Assembly: GCF_004116455.1 (NCBI RefSeq)
Contig: NZ_PDJU01000013.1
Location: 1-64,000 of the forward strand
Origin: Arcobacter sp. F155
GTDB lineage: Bacteria; Campylobacterota; Campylobacteria; Campylobacterales; Arcobacteraceae
Length of the DNA: 64,000 bases
Direction: 5' to 3'
Position numbers and translations under genes: made by a program. The notes under the pieces were generated by a model that ran no database searches, had not been told where the DNA came from, and was given only the letters and a program-made list of their open reading frames with translations. Positions 36,088-45,169 of the stretch are shown one piece after another. The number at the start of each line of letters is the position of its first letter. Position 1 is the first letter of the stretch.

Positions 36088-36567
36088 ATGAAAACACTTT
36101 ATATTATGAGACATGCAGATAAGGACATATCAAACCCAAATACAGATGACTATGACATTCAAGTAACCCCTAAAGGTTTAAAAGATGTAGAAAATGTTTC
36201 AAAAAAATTAAAAGAAAAAAATGTTTTACCAGATTTATTAGTTGCGAGTCCAGCTCTTAGAACTAAACAAACAGCTGAAGTTGTTGCTAAAGAGTTAGAG
36301 TACACAAAAAGTATTATGTACAATGAAGTACTTTTTCAAGCTTTTGTAAATGAAGTTATTGAATCAATTACTTATACTTTTGATGATGTTAATACATTAA
36401 TGATAGTAGGACATAATCCATCACTAACTGCCCTTGGAGTTAGCCTTGTTGGATTAAAAGAAAAAATACTTATGGGAGAAGTTCTTAAAATAGAGTTTGA
36501 TTGTAACTCTTGGACATCTATTGATATTTCAAATGCAAAATTAATTTATCAAATAAAGCCAGACTAA
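36088..36567 (+). CDS. Second SixA-like histidine phosphatase
   Basis: Paralogue of the previous gene, 159 residues from the ATG at 36088 (an in-frame TTG at 36073 is less likely because AGG lies 8 nt before the ATG). Active-site segments are YIMRHADKDISNPN, SPALRTKQTAEVV and VGHNPSLTALGVSLVG. The Lys-Ser after RHA in the first copy is replaced by Asp-Lys. It overlaps the convergent flavoprotein gene by 4 bp. Confidence 0.88.
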   Translation: MKTLYIMRHADKDISNPNTDDYDIQVTPKGLKDVENVSKKLKEKNVLPDLLVASPALRTKQTAEVVAKELEYTKSIMYNEVLFQAFVNEVIESITYTFDDVNTLMIVGHNPSLTALGVSLVGLKEKILMGEVLKIEFDCNSWTSIDISNAKLIYQIKPD

Positions 36568-37802
36568 TCTAGAAGCTTCCCTGCTAGGTTACCACTTGCA
36601 AATGACCATTGCAAATTGTAACCGCCACATGGACCATCTAAATCTACAACTTCCCCACAAAAGTATAATCCTTGTACAAGTTTACTTTGCATTGTTCTTG
36701 GGTTTATCTGCTTTAAGCTAATTCCACCTCTTGTAATCATAGCTCTTTCAAAACCTAAATGATTACTAATTGTTAAAGGAGTATTTACTAAAATCTTTAC
36801 AAGGTTTTGTCGTATTTCACCTTTTAAATCTTTGAATTTTAATTCATAATCAGCCTCAACTAACTTACATAACTCTTTAATAACAGAGCTTGGTAATAGT
36901 GTTTCTAAGGTTTGTAATATATTAAAATCCGGATTAGCTAATGTTCTTTTTTTTATATATGAAAAAAGTTCTTCTTCATTCATTCCTTTTAACATATTTA
37001 TTAAAATAGGAACTTCGCCATACTTCTCAAGTAAAGGAGTTACTTCCCTTGAAAAGTCTAAAACAACTGGACCTCGAACACCTTTATTTGTAAAGATTAA
37101 ATCCCCAGTCTTTTTAAGATTTTTATGTTTTTTTATATTTACACTAACTTGTGCTTTTGCTATTGTATCAGCTCGGCATTGGGCAACCCAAGTGTCCTTT
37201 GTAAGTAAAGGAGTCATTGCAGGATGTAGAGAAGTTACTCTGTGTCCTGAAGCTTTTGCAAAAGTATAACCATCACCATTTGCTCCAAGTTTTGGATAAC
37301 CTAATCCTCCTGTTGCTACAATAACTTTTGTTGTAATAACTTCGCCTTTTGAGGTACAAACTTTCTTAACACAGTTATCTTCAAAAACTATATCATCTAC
37401 TTTTGTACTATAAGCAACTTCTACTCCTACATTTATAAGCTCTTGTTCTAAAGCTTTTATTATAGTTGAAGAGTTGTGAGTTACAGGGAATACTTTAAAA
37501 CCATCGGGAATATGTGTTTCTACTCCAATTTGTTCTAAAAAGTTTATAAGGTCTTGATGATTGAAATCTTTAAGTGCATCAAACATAAACTTACCATTTT
37601 TTCCAAATGAATTCATAAAATCTTCATTTGAAAGTGTATTAGTAAGATTACATCTTCCTCCACCAGTAGCTTTTAGTTTAGGTCCTAATTTTTCTTGTTG
37701 CTCACATAGAAGAACATCTTTGCCATTTCTTGCTGCTACAATTGCAGATATCATACCTGCTGCACCAGAACCTATGACTACTAAGTCATAACTATTTTTC
37801 AT
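36564..37802 (-). CDS. BaiN/HI0933-family FAD-dependent oxidoreductase
   Basis: The 412-residue flavoprotein starts with DLVVIGSGAAGMISAIVAAR, has the family signature ATGGGRCNLTNT, VIVATGGLGYPKLGANGDGY, and ends with LYFCGEVVDLDGPCGGYNLQWSFASG. This is the HI0933-like family (aminoacetone oxidase/BaiN annotations); the physiological substrate is not established. It lies 6 bp downstream of mnmE in the leftward operon. Confidence 0.9.
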   Translation of the reverse strand: MKNSYDLVVIGSGAAGMISAIVAARNGKDVLLCEQQEKLGPKLKATGGGRCNLTNTLSNEDFMNSFGKNGKFMFDALKDFNHQDLINFLEQIGVETHIPDGFKVFPVTHNSSTIIKALEQELINVGVEVAYSTKVDDIVFEDNCVKKVCTSKGEVITTKVIVATGGLGYPKLGANGDGYTFAKASGHRVTSLHPAMTPLLTKDTWVAQCRADTIAKAQVSVNIKKHKNLKKTGDLIFTNKGVRGPVVLDFSREVTPLLEKYGEVPILINMLKGMNEEELFSYIKKRTLANPDFNILQTLETLLPSSVIKELCKLVEADYELKFKDLKGEIRQNLVKILVNTPLTISNHLGFERAMITRGGISLKQINPRTMQSKLVQGLYFCGEVVDLDGPCGGYNLQWSFASGNLAGKLLD

Positions 37803-37808
37803 AAACTA

Positions 37809-39149
37809 TTATTTTCCTAGACAGAAAGAACCAAACATAACATCTAACATCTGGTCATGTTCATATGGTCTAGTAATATTTGAAATTGAAGCTAAAGCTT
37901 CATTTATATGGTGGGCAAAAAACTCTAACTCACCAGTTTCTAAAGGCATAAATGCTTGTTTAATATGAGAATAAGTATTCTCTACTTCATCTACTTGTCT
38001 TTTTGAAACTAAAGTCATATCATCACTATGAGTATTAGAATCTAAAATTATTTCTATCTTTTGCACTAAAGGAGTAATAGTCTCTTTAGTACTCAAACTA
38101 ACATAATTTTCTAAACTATTCTTTTCAAACTTATTTTTTAAATCACATTTATTTAAAACTGTGATTATCTCTTTATGAGAATTATCTTCTAAAATATTTA
38201 AAATCTTTCTATCTTCATCATCTAAAGACTTACTATTATCAAAAAGTGCAATTACAATATCTGCTTCATTAACTGCTTCAATAGATTTTTCAATACCTAT
38301 TTTTTCAATTACATCATCAGCTTCTCTAATACCAGCAGTATCAACTATTTTGATTATATGAGTTCCAATCTTTACAGACTCTTCAATAGTATCTCTAGTA
38401 GTTCCTGCAATATCAGAAATAATGGCTCTATCAAAATTTAGAAGTTTGTTTAAAAGTGAAGATTTACCAACATTTGGTTTTCCAACTATTGCAACTTTAA
38501 AACCTTCTATAAGACCTTCTCTTCTTTTACTTGCATCAAGGGTATTTGATAGTTTTTCTTTTATTTTATCAAGCTTATTTTGAATCTGTTCAAAAATATC
38601 ACTTGGTAAATCCTCTTCAGCATAATCAATATTTACTTCTGTATATGCAAGCATAAATAGTAAATCTTCTCTAATATCATTTACAAAGTTTGTTAACTCA
38701 CCCTTTAGCTGTTTTGCTAATAGTTTAACTGCATCTTCACTTCTTGCTTCAATAATTTTTGCAATAGCTTCTGCTTTTGTAAGGTCAATTTTTCCATTTA
38801 AAAAAGCTCTTTTTGAAAACTCACCTGGATTTGCAAGTCTTGCACCACATTTAAGAACTTCTTGCATAATGATATTAGAAATAGCAATTCCACCATGACA
38901 TTGAAACTCTACTACATCTTCACCAGTAAAAGAGTAAGGGTTTTTAAAATATATTAAAAGTGCTTCATCTATGATTTCATCATTTGAGTTATAAATAGTT
39001 CCAAGAGTTGCGACTCTTGGGTTAAGTTCTTTTTTCTTTGAAAGTTTTAAAGCAATGTTAAGAGCATCTTTACCACTAACTCTTACAATAGAGATTGAGC
39101 CTACGCCATTTGCAGTTGCAATGGCTACAATTGTATTTTCATCTAACAA
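37809..39149 (-). CDS. mnmE: tRNA modification GTPase MnmE
   Basis: With MnmG it installs carboxymethylaminomethyl groups on wobble uridine. The 446-residue protein has the N-terminal folate-binding domain (DTIVAIATANGVGSISIVRVSG-like start with NPYSFTGEDVVEFQCHGG), the G domain (VGKPNVGKSSLLNKLL, DTAGIR) and the C-terminal CLGK carrying the reactive Cys. It lies 2 bp after jag. Confidence 0.96.
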   Translation of the reverse strand: MLDENTIVAIATANGVGSISIVRVSGKDALNIALKLSKKKELNPRVATLGTIYNSNDEIIDEALLIYFKNPYSFTGEDVVEFQCHGGIAISNIIMQEVLKCGARLANPGEFSKRAFLNGKIDLTKAEAIAKIIEARSEDAVKLLAKQLKGELTNFVNDIREDLLFMLAYTEVNIDYAEEDLPSDIFEQIQNKLDKIKEKLSNTLDASKRREGLIEGFKVAIVGKPNVGKSSLLNKLLNFDRAIISDIAGTTRDTIEESVKIGTHIIKIVDTAGIREADDVIEKIGIEKSIEAVNEADIVIALFDNSKSLDDEDRKILNILEDNSHKEIITVLNKCDLKNKFEKNSLENYVSLSTKETITPLVQKIEIILDSNTHSDDMTLVSKRQVDEVENTYSHIKQAFMPLETGELEFFAHHINEALASISNITRPYEHDQMLDVMFGSFCLGK

Positions 39150-39151
39150 TT

Positions 39152-40033
39152 TTATTGCTCTTTGCTTCTGTACTCATTTACAAGTACGTATTTATCTCCT
39201 CTGATATTTGTTTTAACAGCTACATATTTATCAGGGAATTCTTCTCTTAGTTTTTTAAGTGCAATATGCACTAAAATACCATCAAGTGGTTTTGTTTTAT
39301 AAGAACCTTTTTCTTTGATTGTTTCAATTACAGGCTCTAGGTATGTATGAATTGCAGCTTCTTGATTTTTTAAGAATTCTGCAACTTCAAGTCTTAGCAT
39401 AAGTCCATATTTCTCATTAATCCAGTTGAATAAAATATATGATAAAGCTTTATATCTATACCCTTCTTTACCAATAAGTAAAGCAGAATCAGCTCCTGTA
39501 AACTCTATATAAAGTGTACTTTCATCATAAAACTCTACTTTGATATTATCAATTTCATAACAAGTATCTGCGAAAAGTAAATTAAGTCCATCTTTAACTT
39601 CATCTAAAACTTCTTGTGATTCTTTCTTTACAATAATTTTAGACATTTCGTTTTGTTTTTCTGATTCGCTATAGAAGTTATCAAAAATCTTCTCTTTTGA
39701 ATCAACATTAGGAACATCGTTTAATTTCTTTTCAGTTTTTTTAATATTTGAAGCTTTTTGTTCATTATCGCTTCTATTTGAGTCTTCTATTTTTTTAGAA
39801 ACATCTTCAATTTTGATATCTTTTTTTCTAAATCTTTGTTCTTTTTGTCTTCTATTATCTCTTTTTCTTCTTCTTGAAGTTGCAGTGATAATAGCAGTTT
39901 TTTTACCAAAGCCAAGGAAACCTTTACTTGGCTGTTGGATAATATCAATATCTAAATCTGTTATAGAACATTCAAATTCTGATGTTGCAAGCTCGTAAGC
40001 TTCTTCTAAACATTTAGCTTCAAATTTTTTCAT
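39152..40033 (-). CDS. Jag (KhpB/EloR-like) RNA-binding protein
   Basis: 293 residues: Jag_N domain at about 1-50 (CLEEAYELATSEFECSITDL, GFLGFGKKTAIITA), a charged linker of about 70 residues, a KH domain with ALLIGKEGYRYKALSYI near residue 190, and a C-terminal R3H-like region. The yidC-jag-mnmE order is widely conserved. It probably binds RNA; its targets are unknown in this phylum. Confidence 0.9.
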   Translation of the reverse strand: MKKFEAKCLEEAYELATSEFECSITDLDIDIIQQPSKGFLGFGKKTAIITATSRRRKRDNRRQKEQRFRKKDIKIEDVSKKIEDSNRSDNEQKASNIKKTEKKLNDVPNVDSKEKIFDNFYSESEKQNEMSKIIVKKESQEVLDEVKDGLNLLFADTCYEIDNIKVEFYDESTLYIEFTGADSALLIGKEGYRYKALSYILFNWINEKYGLMLRLEVAEFLKNQEAAIHTYLEPVIETIKEKGSYKTKPLDGILVHIALKKLREEFPDKYVAVKTNIRGDKYVLVNEYRSKEQ

Positions 40034-40042
40034 TATAGACTC

Positions 40043-41659
40043 CTATTTTTTAGCAGCTCTTTTTTTCTCAAACAGTTGATTAATGTAGTATTGCTGAGCA
40101 ATTGTAAATACATTATTTACGAACCAGTATAGAGTTAAACCAGCTGGGAACCATAAGAAGAAGAATGTAAAGATGATTGGTAACATTTGGAAAATCTTCT
40201 TTTGCATCTCATCTTGCATAGTATTTGGAGTAATTCTTTGTTGTAACCACATAGAAGCACCCATTAAAATTGGTAATACAAAATATGGATCCATTTCTGC
40301 TAAATCTTGTACCCAGAAAATCCACTCAGCACCTTTTAATTCAATTGCATTTAAAAGTACTCTATAGATTGCGAAGAATACAGGGATTTGTAAGATTAAT
40401 GGTAAACAACCACCCATTGGGTTTGCATTATGCTTTTTATAAAGCTCCATCATGTGCATAGATTGTTTTTGTTTGTCATCTTTATATTTTTGTTGGATCT
40501 CTTTCATCTTAGGAGCTAAATCTTTTAGCTTGTTCATAGATACCATACCTTTGTATGATAATGGATATAAAACAAGTTTAATTAAGATTGTTAAAATAAC
40601 AATTGTCCAACCCCAGTTTCCAACATATGATTGAATAAATTGAAGTAATGTAAACATTGGTTTTGCAATAAATGTAAACCAACCATACTCGATTACGTCT
40701 GTTAATTCTGGATGTAATGCTTTTAAGTCATTGAAGTTTTTAGGTCCCATATATCCAGAGAAAGAAGTCTTTTCAGTAACATGAACAAAACCTTGTGGGT
40801 TACTGTTATTATCTGGCATTAAAGATACTTGTAAAGAGTTATCAAAGTTATAAATAACTGTTGCATAGTATCTATCAAAGTTAGAAACAAATTTGATTCC
40901 AGTATAAGATTTAACTTTATCTAAATCTTCATCTGAAGTTAATTCCATTGTTCCATCATTAAGTTTTAAATATAAACCATGGTCAGCATACATATCTGCT
41001 AAAACATTTGGTCTAAATCCATTTGTAATAAAGTATTGTTCTTTTTTATCTGTTGAGATATCTAAATCATAGTGTCCATTTGGATAAACAGTAAAGTTTT
41101 TAGTTAAAGTAATACCTGATAGTTTTTGAACAAGTGTAAATTTTTGAGCTTCTGTACTTGCATCAACATTTGTTGCAGTAGTTTCATAACTTACTTTGAA
41201 AGCTTCGTCATTAATATCAGTATTTGCAAATCTAACTTCTAATGGTCTTAATTGATCAGCTTCAAAAAGTTTGATTTGATCACCATTTTCATCTTTATAT
41301 TTTGCATCTAATAAAGTTACTTGCGCTACTCTACCTAATTTATCAATTTCAATAATATTTCTATTAGTTTTAATAGTTGTTAAAATATTTGAAGAACCAA
41401 TTGCTTTTGTTGATAAAGCTTGAATTGACTTATTCATGTCATCTTGTGATTGTCCAGCTGGTGCATTTGCAACATTTGCTACATCTGGAGCACTATTTTG
41501 TTTTTGTTCTTTTGCAATTTGTTCTTGTTTAGCCTTCTCTTCTTGTTGAGGCTTTAATACTAAAAATTCATAAGCTATAAAAAATGCAAACACTACAAGT
41601 GTCATTATTAGCATTCTTTTTTGCATACCATTATTATTGTTCATACTGTTATTCACCAT
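40043..41659 (-). CDS. yidC: Membrane protein insertase YidC
   Basis: The 538-residue protein has an N-terminal membrane anchor (about residues 15-31), a long periplasmic domain at about 35-330 and a five-helix C-terminal core (WGWTIVILTILIKLVLYPLS, GGCLPLILQIPVFFAIYRVL). It inserts membrane proteins alone or with SecYEG. ATG 41659 overlaps yidD by 11 bp; ATG 41644 is a possible alternative start. Confidence 0.96.
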   Translation of the reverse strand: MVNNSMNNNNGMQKRMLIMTLVVFAFFIAYEFLVLKPQQEEKAKQEQIAKEQKQNSAPDVANVANAPAGQSQDDMNKSIQALSTKAIGSSNILTTIKTNRNIIEIDKLGRVAQVTLLDAKYKDENGDQIKLFEADQLRPLEVRFANTDINDEAFKVSYETTATNVDASTEAQKFTLVQKLSGITLTKNFTVYPNGHYDLDISTDKKEQYFITNGFRPNVLADMYADHGLYLKLNDGTMELTSDEDLDKVKSYTGIKFVSNFDRYYATVIYNFDNSLQVSLMPDNNSNPQGFVHVTEKTSFSGYMGPKNFNDLKALHPELTDVIEYGWFTFIAKPMFTLLQFIQSYVGNWGWTIVILTILIKLVLYPLSYKGMVSMNKLKDLAPKMKEIQQKYKDDKQKQSMHMMELYKKHNANPMGGCLPLILQIPVFFAIYRVLLNAIELKGAEWIFWVQDLAEMDPYFVLPILMGASMWLQQRITPNTMQDEMQKKIFQMLPIIFTFFFLWFPAGLTLYWFVNNVFTIAQQYYINQLFEKKRAAKK

Positions 41660-41984
41660 TATTATTTTTCCACTCCCGATTTTTTACTATGAGGTATTTA
41701 TTATTGTCTACTGGAATTAGCCAATATTTAATTTTTATTTTTTTAAAATTGATATTATTATGCTTTACTATTTTTACAACTGGATAATCAAATCCACCTT
41801 CAAAAAGTTGATTGCATTTTAATATGCGTGATATTGTAAAATAAGTTGCCTTAAAAAAAGTATTGTTTTCGTATTGCCAGATGGCATAATTTGAACAAGA
41901 TGGGTAATATCTACATGACCCGAAAGATATTACAGATAAATACCTTTGATAAAATTTTATCAAATACTTAAATATTTTATTCAT
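41649..41984 (-). CDS. yidD: Membrane protein insertion efficiency factor YidD
   Basis: Small inner-membrane-associated protein helping YidC. The 111-residue product has the family signature SFGSCRYYPSCSNYAIWQYE and ISRILKCNQLFEGGFDYP. Its start overlaps rnpA by 8 bp and its end overlaps yidC by 11 bp. It is longer at the C-terminus than E. coli YidD (85 residues) with a Lys-rich extension. Confidence 0.92.
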   Translation of the reverse strand: MNKIFKYLIKFYQRYLSVISFGSCRYYPSCSNYAIWQYENNTFFKATYFTISRILKCNQLFEGGFDYPVVKIVKHNNINFKKIKIKYWLIPVDNNKYLIVKNREWKNNNGE

Positions 41985-42321
41985 CTGCTTTTAGTAATTG
42001 AAGTTTTTTCATAGCATACAAAAAATCTTTTTCTAGAGATTTATAATCTTTTTCAAAAACTCTCTCTTTTGCTACAAAAATATATTTACCGTTTTCTAAC
42101 CTATTTTCAAACTTCAAGCAAAGTGCTCTTAGTTTTCGTTTTGCTTCACTTCTCTTTACAGCATTTCCTACTTTTTTTGAAGCAACAAATGCAAGATTTA
42201 AGTTTTCATCAGACGAAAAAAAAGCGACAAAAGTGTGCGTATGCCACTTTTTGCCGCTTTTATAAAGTCGATTAAAATCTCTTGAATTGTTAAGACGGTG
42301 CGATTTACTTAAACAGCTAAT
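41977..42321 (-). CDS. rnpA: Ribonuclease P protein component, probable ATT start
   Basis: Protein subunit of RNase P, 114 residues if it starts at ATT 42319-42321. Segments [40 protein letters not shown] and [15 protein letters not shown] match RnpA. No ATG, GTG or TTG occurs between the in-frame stop just upstream and the conserved region, so translation probably begins at ATT (read ISCLSK) inside the rpmH end (13-bp overlap), by coupling. The usual R-N-R-x-K-R motif reads R-S-E-A-K-R. Confidence 0.88.
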   Translation of the reverse strand: MSCLSKSHRLNNSRDFNRLYKSGKKWHTHTFVAFFSSDENLNLAFVASKKVGNAVKRSEAKRKLRALCLKFENRLENGKYIFVAKERVFEKDYKSLEKDFLYAMKKLQLLKADE

Positions 42322-42443
42322 CTTTTTCTACCTTTAGCTCTTCTAGCTTTGATAACTTTTCTACCGTTTTTAGTCTTCATTCTGATTCTAAAACCATGCG
42401 TTCTTTTTCTTGGCGTGTTATGTGGTTGATATGTTCTTTTCAT
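42309..42443 (-). CDS. rpmH: 50S ribosomal protein L34
   Basis: A 44-residue basic protein: [19 protein letters not shown] at the start and [20 protein letters not shown] at the end. GAGGA lies 8 nt before ATG 42443. It leads the rpmH-rnpA-yidD-yidC-jag-mnmE run and overlaps rnpA by 13 bp. Confidence 0.97.
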   Translation of the reverse strand: MKRTYQPHNTPRKRTHGFRIRMKTKNGRKVIKARRAKGRKRLAV

Positions 42444-42477
42444 AATCTTATTCCTCTATTCACAAATTAAGTCGCGT

Positions 42478-42483
42478 ATTATA
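42478..42483 (-). promoter_or_regulatory. Candidate -10 box for rpmH
   Basis: Minus-strand TATAAT followed by the GC-rich ACGCGAC, 34 bp before the rpmH start. No consensus -35 box is visible. Confidence 0.5.
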
Positions 42484-42530
42484 TTTAAACTATACTTAAA
42501 TTTTGTTTAGTTTAAGTGTCTTTATAAAAT

Positions 42531-45107
42531 TTATTTTATATTTACTACAACTTCTTCATTTACTAAATCAAACTCAACAGACGACCCTTCAGTGATTTTA
42601 TCTTCTAAAATTAAATCTGCTAACTTATCCTCAACTATCTCATATATTGCTCTTTTTAACGGTCTAGCACCATATACAGGGTCAAATCCAATTTTCGCAA
42701 TATGCTCTTTGGCACTAGAAGTTAATGAAATAGAGATATCTTTTTGTTCAACTTTTTTCTTAATTGAATCAAACATAATATCTACAATATTTGTAATCGC
42801 ATCTAATCCTAATTGCTCAAAAATGATTATATCATCAAGTCTATTTAAAAACTCTGGTCTAAAGTGAGATTTTAACTCATTTAGTACTTCTTTTCTTCTA
42901 TTTTCTTTATTTTCAATCTCAATTATCTTTGAACTTCCTATATTTGAAGTTAAAATAATGATTGTATTTTTAAAATCAACAGTTACACCTTTGTTATCTG
43001 TTAACCTTCCATCATCTAAAACTTGTAATAAAATATTAAACACATCAGGGTGAGCTTTTTCAATCTCATCAAATAAAATTACGCTATATGGTTTTCTTCT
43101 AACTGCTTCTGTCAGCTGACCACCCTCTTCATATCCAACATAACCTGGGGCTGCACCAATTAGTCTAGATACCGCATGTTTTTCCATATATTCACTCATA
43201 TCAAATCTAATAAGTGACTTTTCATCATCAAATAAAAATCTTGCAAGAGTTTTTGCACTCTCCGTTTTACCAACTCCTGTTGGCCCTAAGAACATAAATG
43301 AACCAATAGGTCTACTATCTTCACTTAATCCAGCTTTATTTCTTTTAATAGCTCTAGAGATTGCTTTTAAAGCCTCATCTTGCCCTATTACATCCTCTTT
43401 TAAAACTTGCTCAACTTTTAAAACTTTTTGTTTTTCAGAATCCATCATTTTATTTACTGGAATTCCAGTCCATCTTGAAACAATACTTGCAATTGCTTCT
43501 TCATCAACAGAGTTTCTTAAAAGAGTTCCCTCTTCTTGCATCTTTGCCCACTTTTCTTGATTCTCTTTTATTTTTGCTTCAAGTTGTGGAATCTCTCCAT
43601 ACTCAATAGAAGCTGCTTCTTCAAAGTTTGAATCTCTTTTTGCCCTTGCTGCTTTTGTTTTTAGTTCATCAATTTTTGCTTTTAATGTACTTTCAGCATT
43701 AAAAGTCTGCTTTTCATTTTCAAATCTTGTTTCTAAAGACTGTTTCTCTTCATTTAAGTTAGCTAACTCTTTTTCAATCTCTTCTAGTCTTTCACTATTT
43801 TTCTTATTTTTTTCCATCTTTAATGCTTCTTTTTCCACATTAATAGTTTGGATTTTTCTTTTTATATTTGATAAAGCAATTGGTTCAGACTCAATTTGCA
43901 TTTTTAATTCTGCTGCTGCTTCATCAATTAAGTCAATTGCTTTATCAGGTAAAAATCTATCTGTAATATATCTATTAGATAATTTTGCTGCACTAACTAG
44001 TGCACTATCATTTATAGTTACATTATGGTGTGTTTCTAACTTCTCTTTTATACCTCTTAATATTTGTAAAGCTTCATTTACACTTGGTTCATCTACATTT
44101 ACAGGCTGAAATCTTCTTTGCATAGCAGCATCTTTTTCAAAATACTTTCTATATTCTTTAAGAGTTGTTGCACCTATTGTATGAAGCTCACCTCTAGCAA
44201 GACTAGGTTTTAAGATATTTGCTGCATCCATACTTCCTTCACTTGCACCTGCTCCAATAATAGTATGAATCTCATCAATGAAAAGGATTATGTTTCCAGC
44301 TTTTTTAACCTCATCAATAACAGACTTTAATCTATCTTCAAATTCACCTCTATATTTTGCACCTGCAATCATTGCACTCATATCTAAAGTAATCACTTTT
44401 TTGTTTTGTAAACTTGTAGGAACATCTTTATTTACTATTCTTTGAGCAAGACCTTCTGCAATTGCAGTTTTACCAGTTCCTGGTTCACCTAATAAAATTG
44501 GGTTATTTTTTGTTTTTCTAATTAGAATTTGCATCATTCTATTTATTTGTTCATCTCTTCCAATTACTGGGTCAAGCTCTCCATCAATAGCTTTTTTATT
44601 TAAATTTATTCCATATTTTTCTAGGGCATCAAAGTTTTCATCAGAACTAGCACTATCTACTGTAGCTCCTGCTCTCATAGCTTCAAGCTCTTTTGCTGCT
44701 TCTCTTAAGTCAATATATTTACCTAAAACTTCTTTTAACTCTTTTGTAGCAAAATTTGCCACAAGCCAAGTATCAATAGCAATAAACTTATCCCCTTGTT
44801 TTATAGCTTGTCCTTGTGCACTCTCTAAAGAACTAGCAAAACTTCTTGAAAGTTTAATATTCTCTTTTGATATAGATGATACAGATGTAAGTTTTGCTGC
44901 ATAAGACTTAGCTTCTAGTTCTATTGCAACTTTATCAACATTCATTTTATTTAATAATTGATTTAAAACTGAATTAGTATTTGTTAATAAAGCCCATAGA
45001 AAGTGTATTACTTCTACTTCTTGATTTTTATTATGTAAAGCTAAAGACACTGAAGAATCAACTGTCTCAGCCATTTGATTTGTTAGTTTTTCGAATATTT
45101 GTTTCAT
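42531..45107 (-). CDS. clpB: ATP-dependent disaggregase ClpB
   Basis: Hsp100 chaperone that rescues aggregated proteins with DnaK. 858 residues from ATG 45107: N-terminal Clp_N domain, first AAA+ module ([19 protein letters not shown]), middle coiled coil at about 400-520, and second AAA+ module ([37 protein letters not shown]). I prefer ATG 45107 to GTG 45116 because AGGAG lies 8 nt before the ATG and the GTG lies within that signal. A CIRCE operator and consensus promoter sit directly upstream. Confidence 0.96.
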   Translation of the reverse strand: MKQIFEKLTNQMAETVDSSVSLALHNKNQEVEVIHFLWALLTNTNSVLNQLLNKMNVDKVAIELEAKSYAAKLTSVSSISKENIKLSRSFASSLESAQGQAIKQGDKFIAIDTWLVANFATKELKEVLGKYIDLREAAKELEAMRAGATVDSASSDENFDALEKYGINLNKKAIDGELDPVIGRDEQINRMMQILIRKTKNNPILLGEPGTGKTAIAEGLAQRIVNKDVPTSLQNKKVITLDMSAMIAGAKYRGEFEDRLKSVIDEVKKAGNIILFIDEIHTIIGAGASEGSMDAANILKPSLARGELHTIGATTLKEYRKYFEKDAAMQRRFQPVNVDEPSVNEALQILRGIKEKLETHHNVTINDSALVSAAKLSNRYITDRFLPDKAIDLIDEAAAELKMQIESEPIALSNIKRKIQTINVEKEALKMEKNKKNSERLEEIEKELANLNEEKQSLETRFENEKQTFNAESTLKAKIDELKTKAARAKRDSNFEEAASIEYGEIPQLEAKIKENQEKWAKMQEEGTLLRNSVDEEAIASIVSRWTGIPVNKMMDSEKQKVLKVEQVLKEDVIGQDEALKAISRAIKRNKAGLSEDSRPIGSFMFLGPTGVGKTESAKTLARFLFDDEKSLIRFDMSEYMEKHAVSRLIGAAPGYVGYEEGGQLTEAVRRKPYSVILFDEIEKAHPDVFNILLQVLDDGRLTDNKGVTVDFKNTIIILTSNIGSSKIIEIENKENRRKEVLNELKSHFRPEFLNRLDDIIIFEQLGLDAITNIVDIMFDSIKKKVEQKDISISLTSSAKEHIAKIGFDPVYGARPLKRAIYEIVEDKLADLILEDKITEGSSVEFDLVNEEVVVNIK

Positions 45108-45109
45108 TT

Positions 45110-45136
45110 TTAGCACTCCTTTAATTCAACTGCTAA
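45110..45136 (-). promoter_or_regulatory. CIRCE operator (HrcA site) of clpB
   Basis: Plus-strand TTAGCACTC (45110-45118), nine bases, then AACTGCTAA (45128-45136). The CIRCE consensus is TTAGCACTC-N9-GAGTGCTAA, so 16 of 18 positions match. It overlaps the ribosome site of clpB and lies just downstream of the promoter, as expected for HrcA repression relieved by heat. Confidence 0.85.
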
Positions 45137-45140
45137 TAAA

Positions 45141-45169
45141 ATTATAGCACTTGAGTCATATTTTGTCAA
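45141..45169 (-). promoter_or_regulatory. clpB: Perfect sigma70 promoter of clpB
   Basis: Minus-strand TTGACA (45164-45169), 17-bp spacer, TATAAT (45141-45146). The -35 box overlaps the stop codon of the preceding kinase gene. Transcription would start near 45134, within the CIRCE element. Confidence 0.82.

Noticed and set aside
42069-42275. 68-codon plus-strand frame over rnpA
   Set aside because: Antisense to rnpA, which is supported by clear family motifs on the minus strand.
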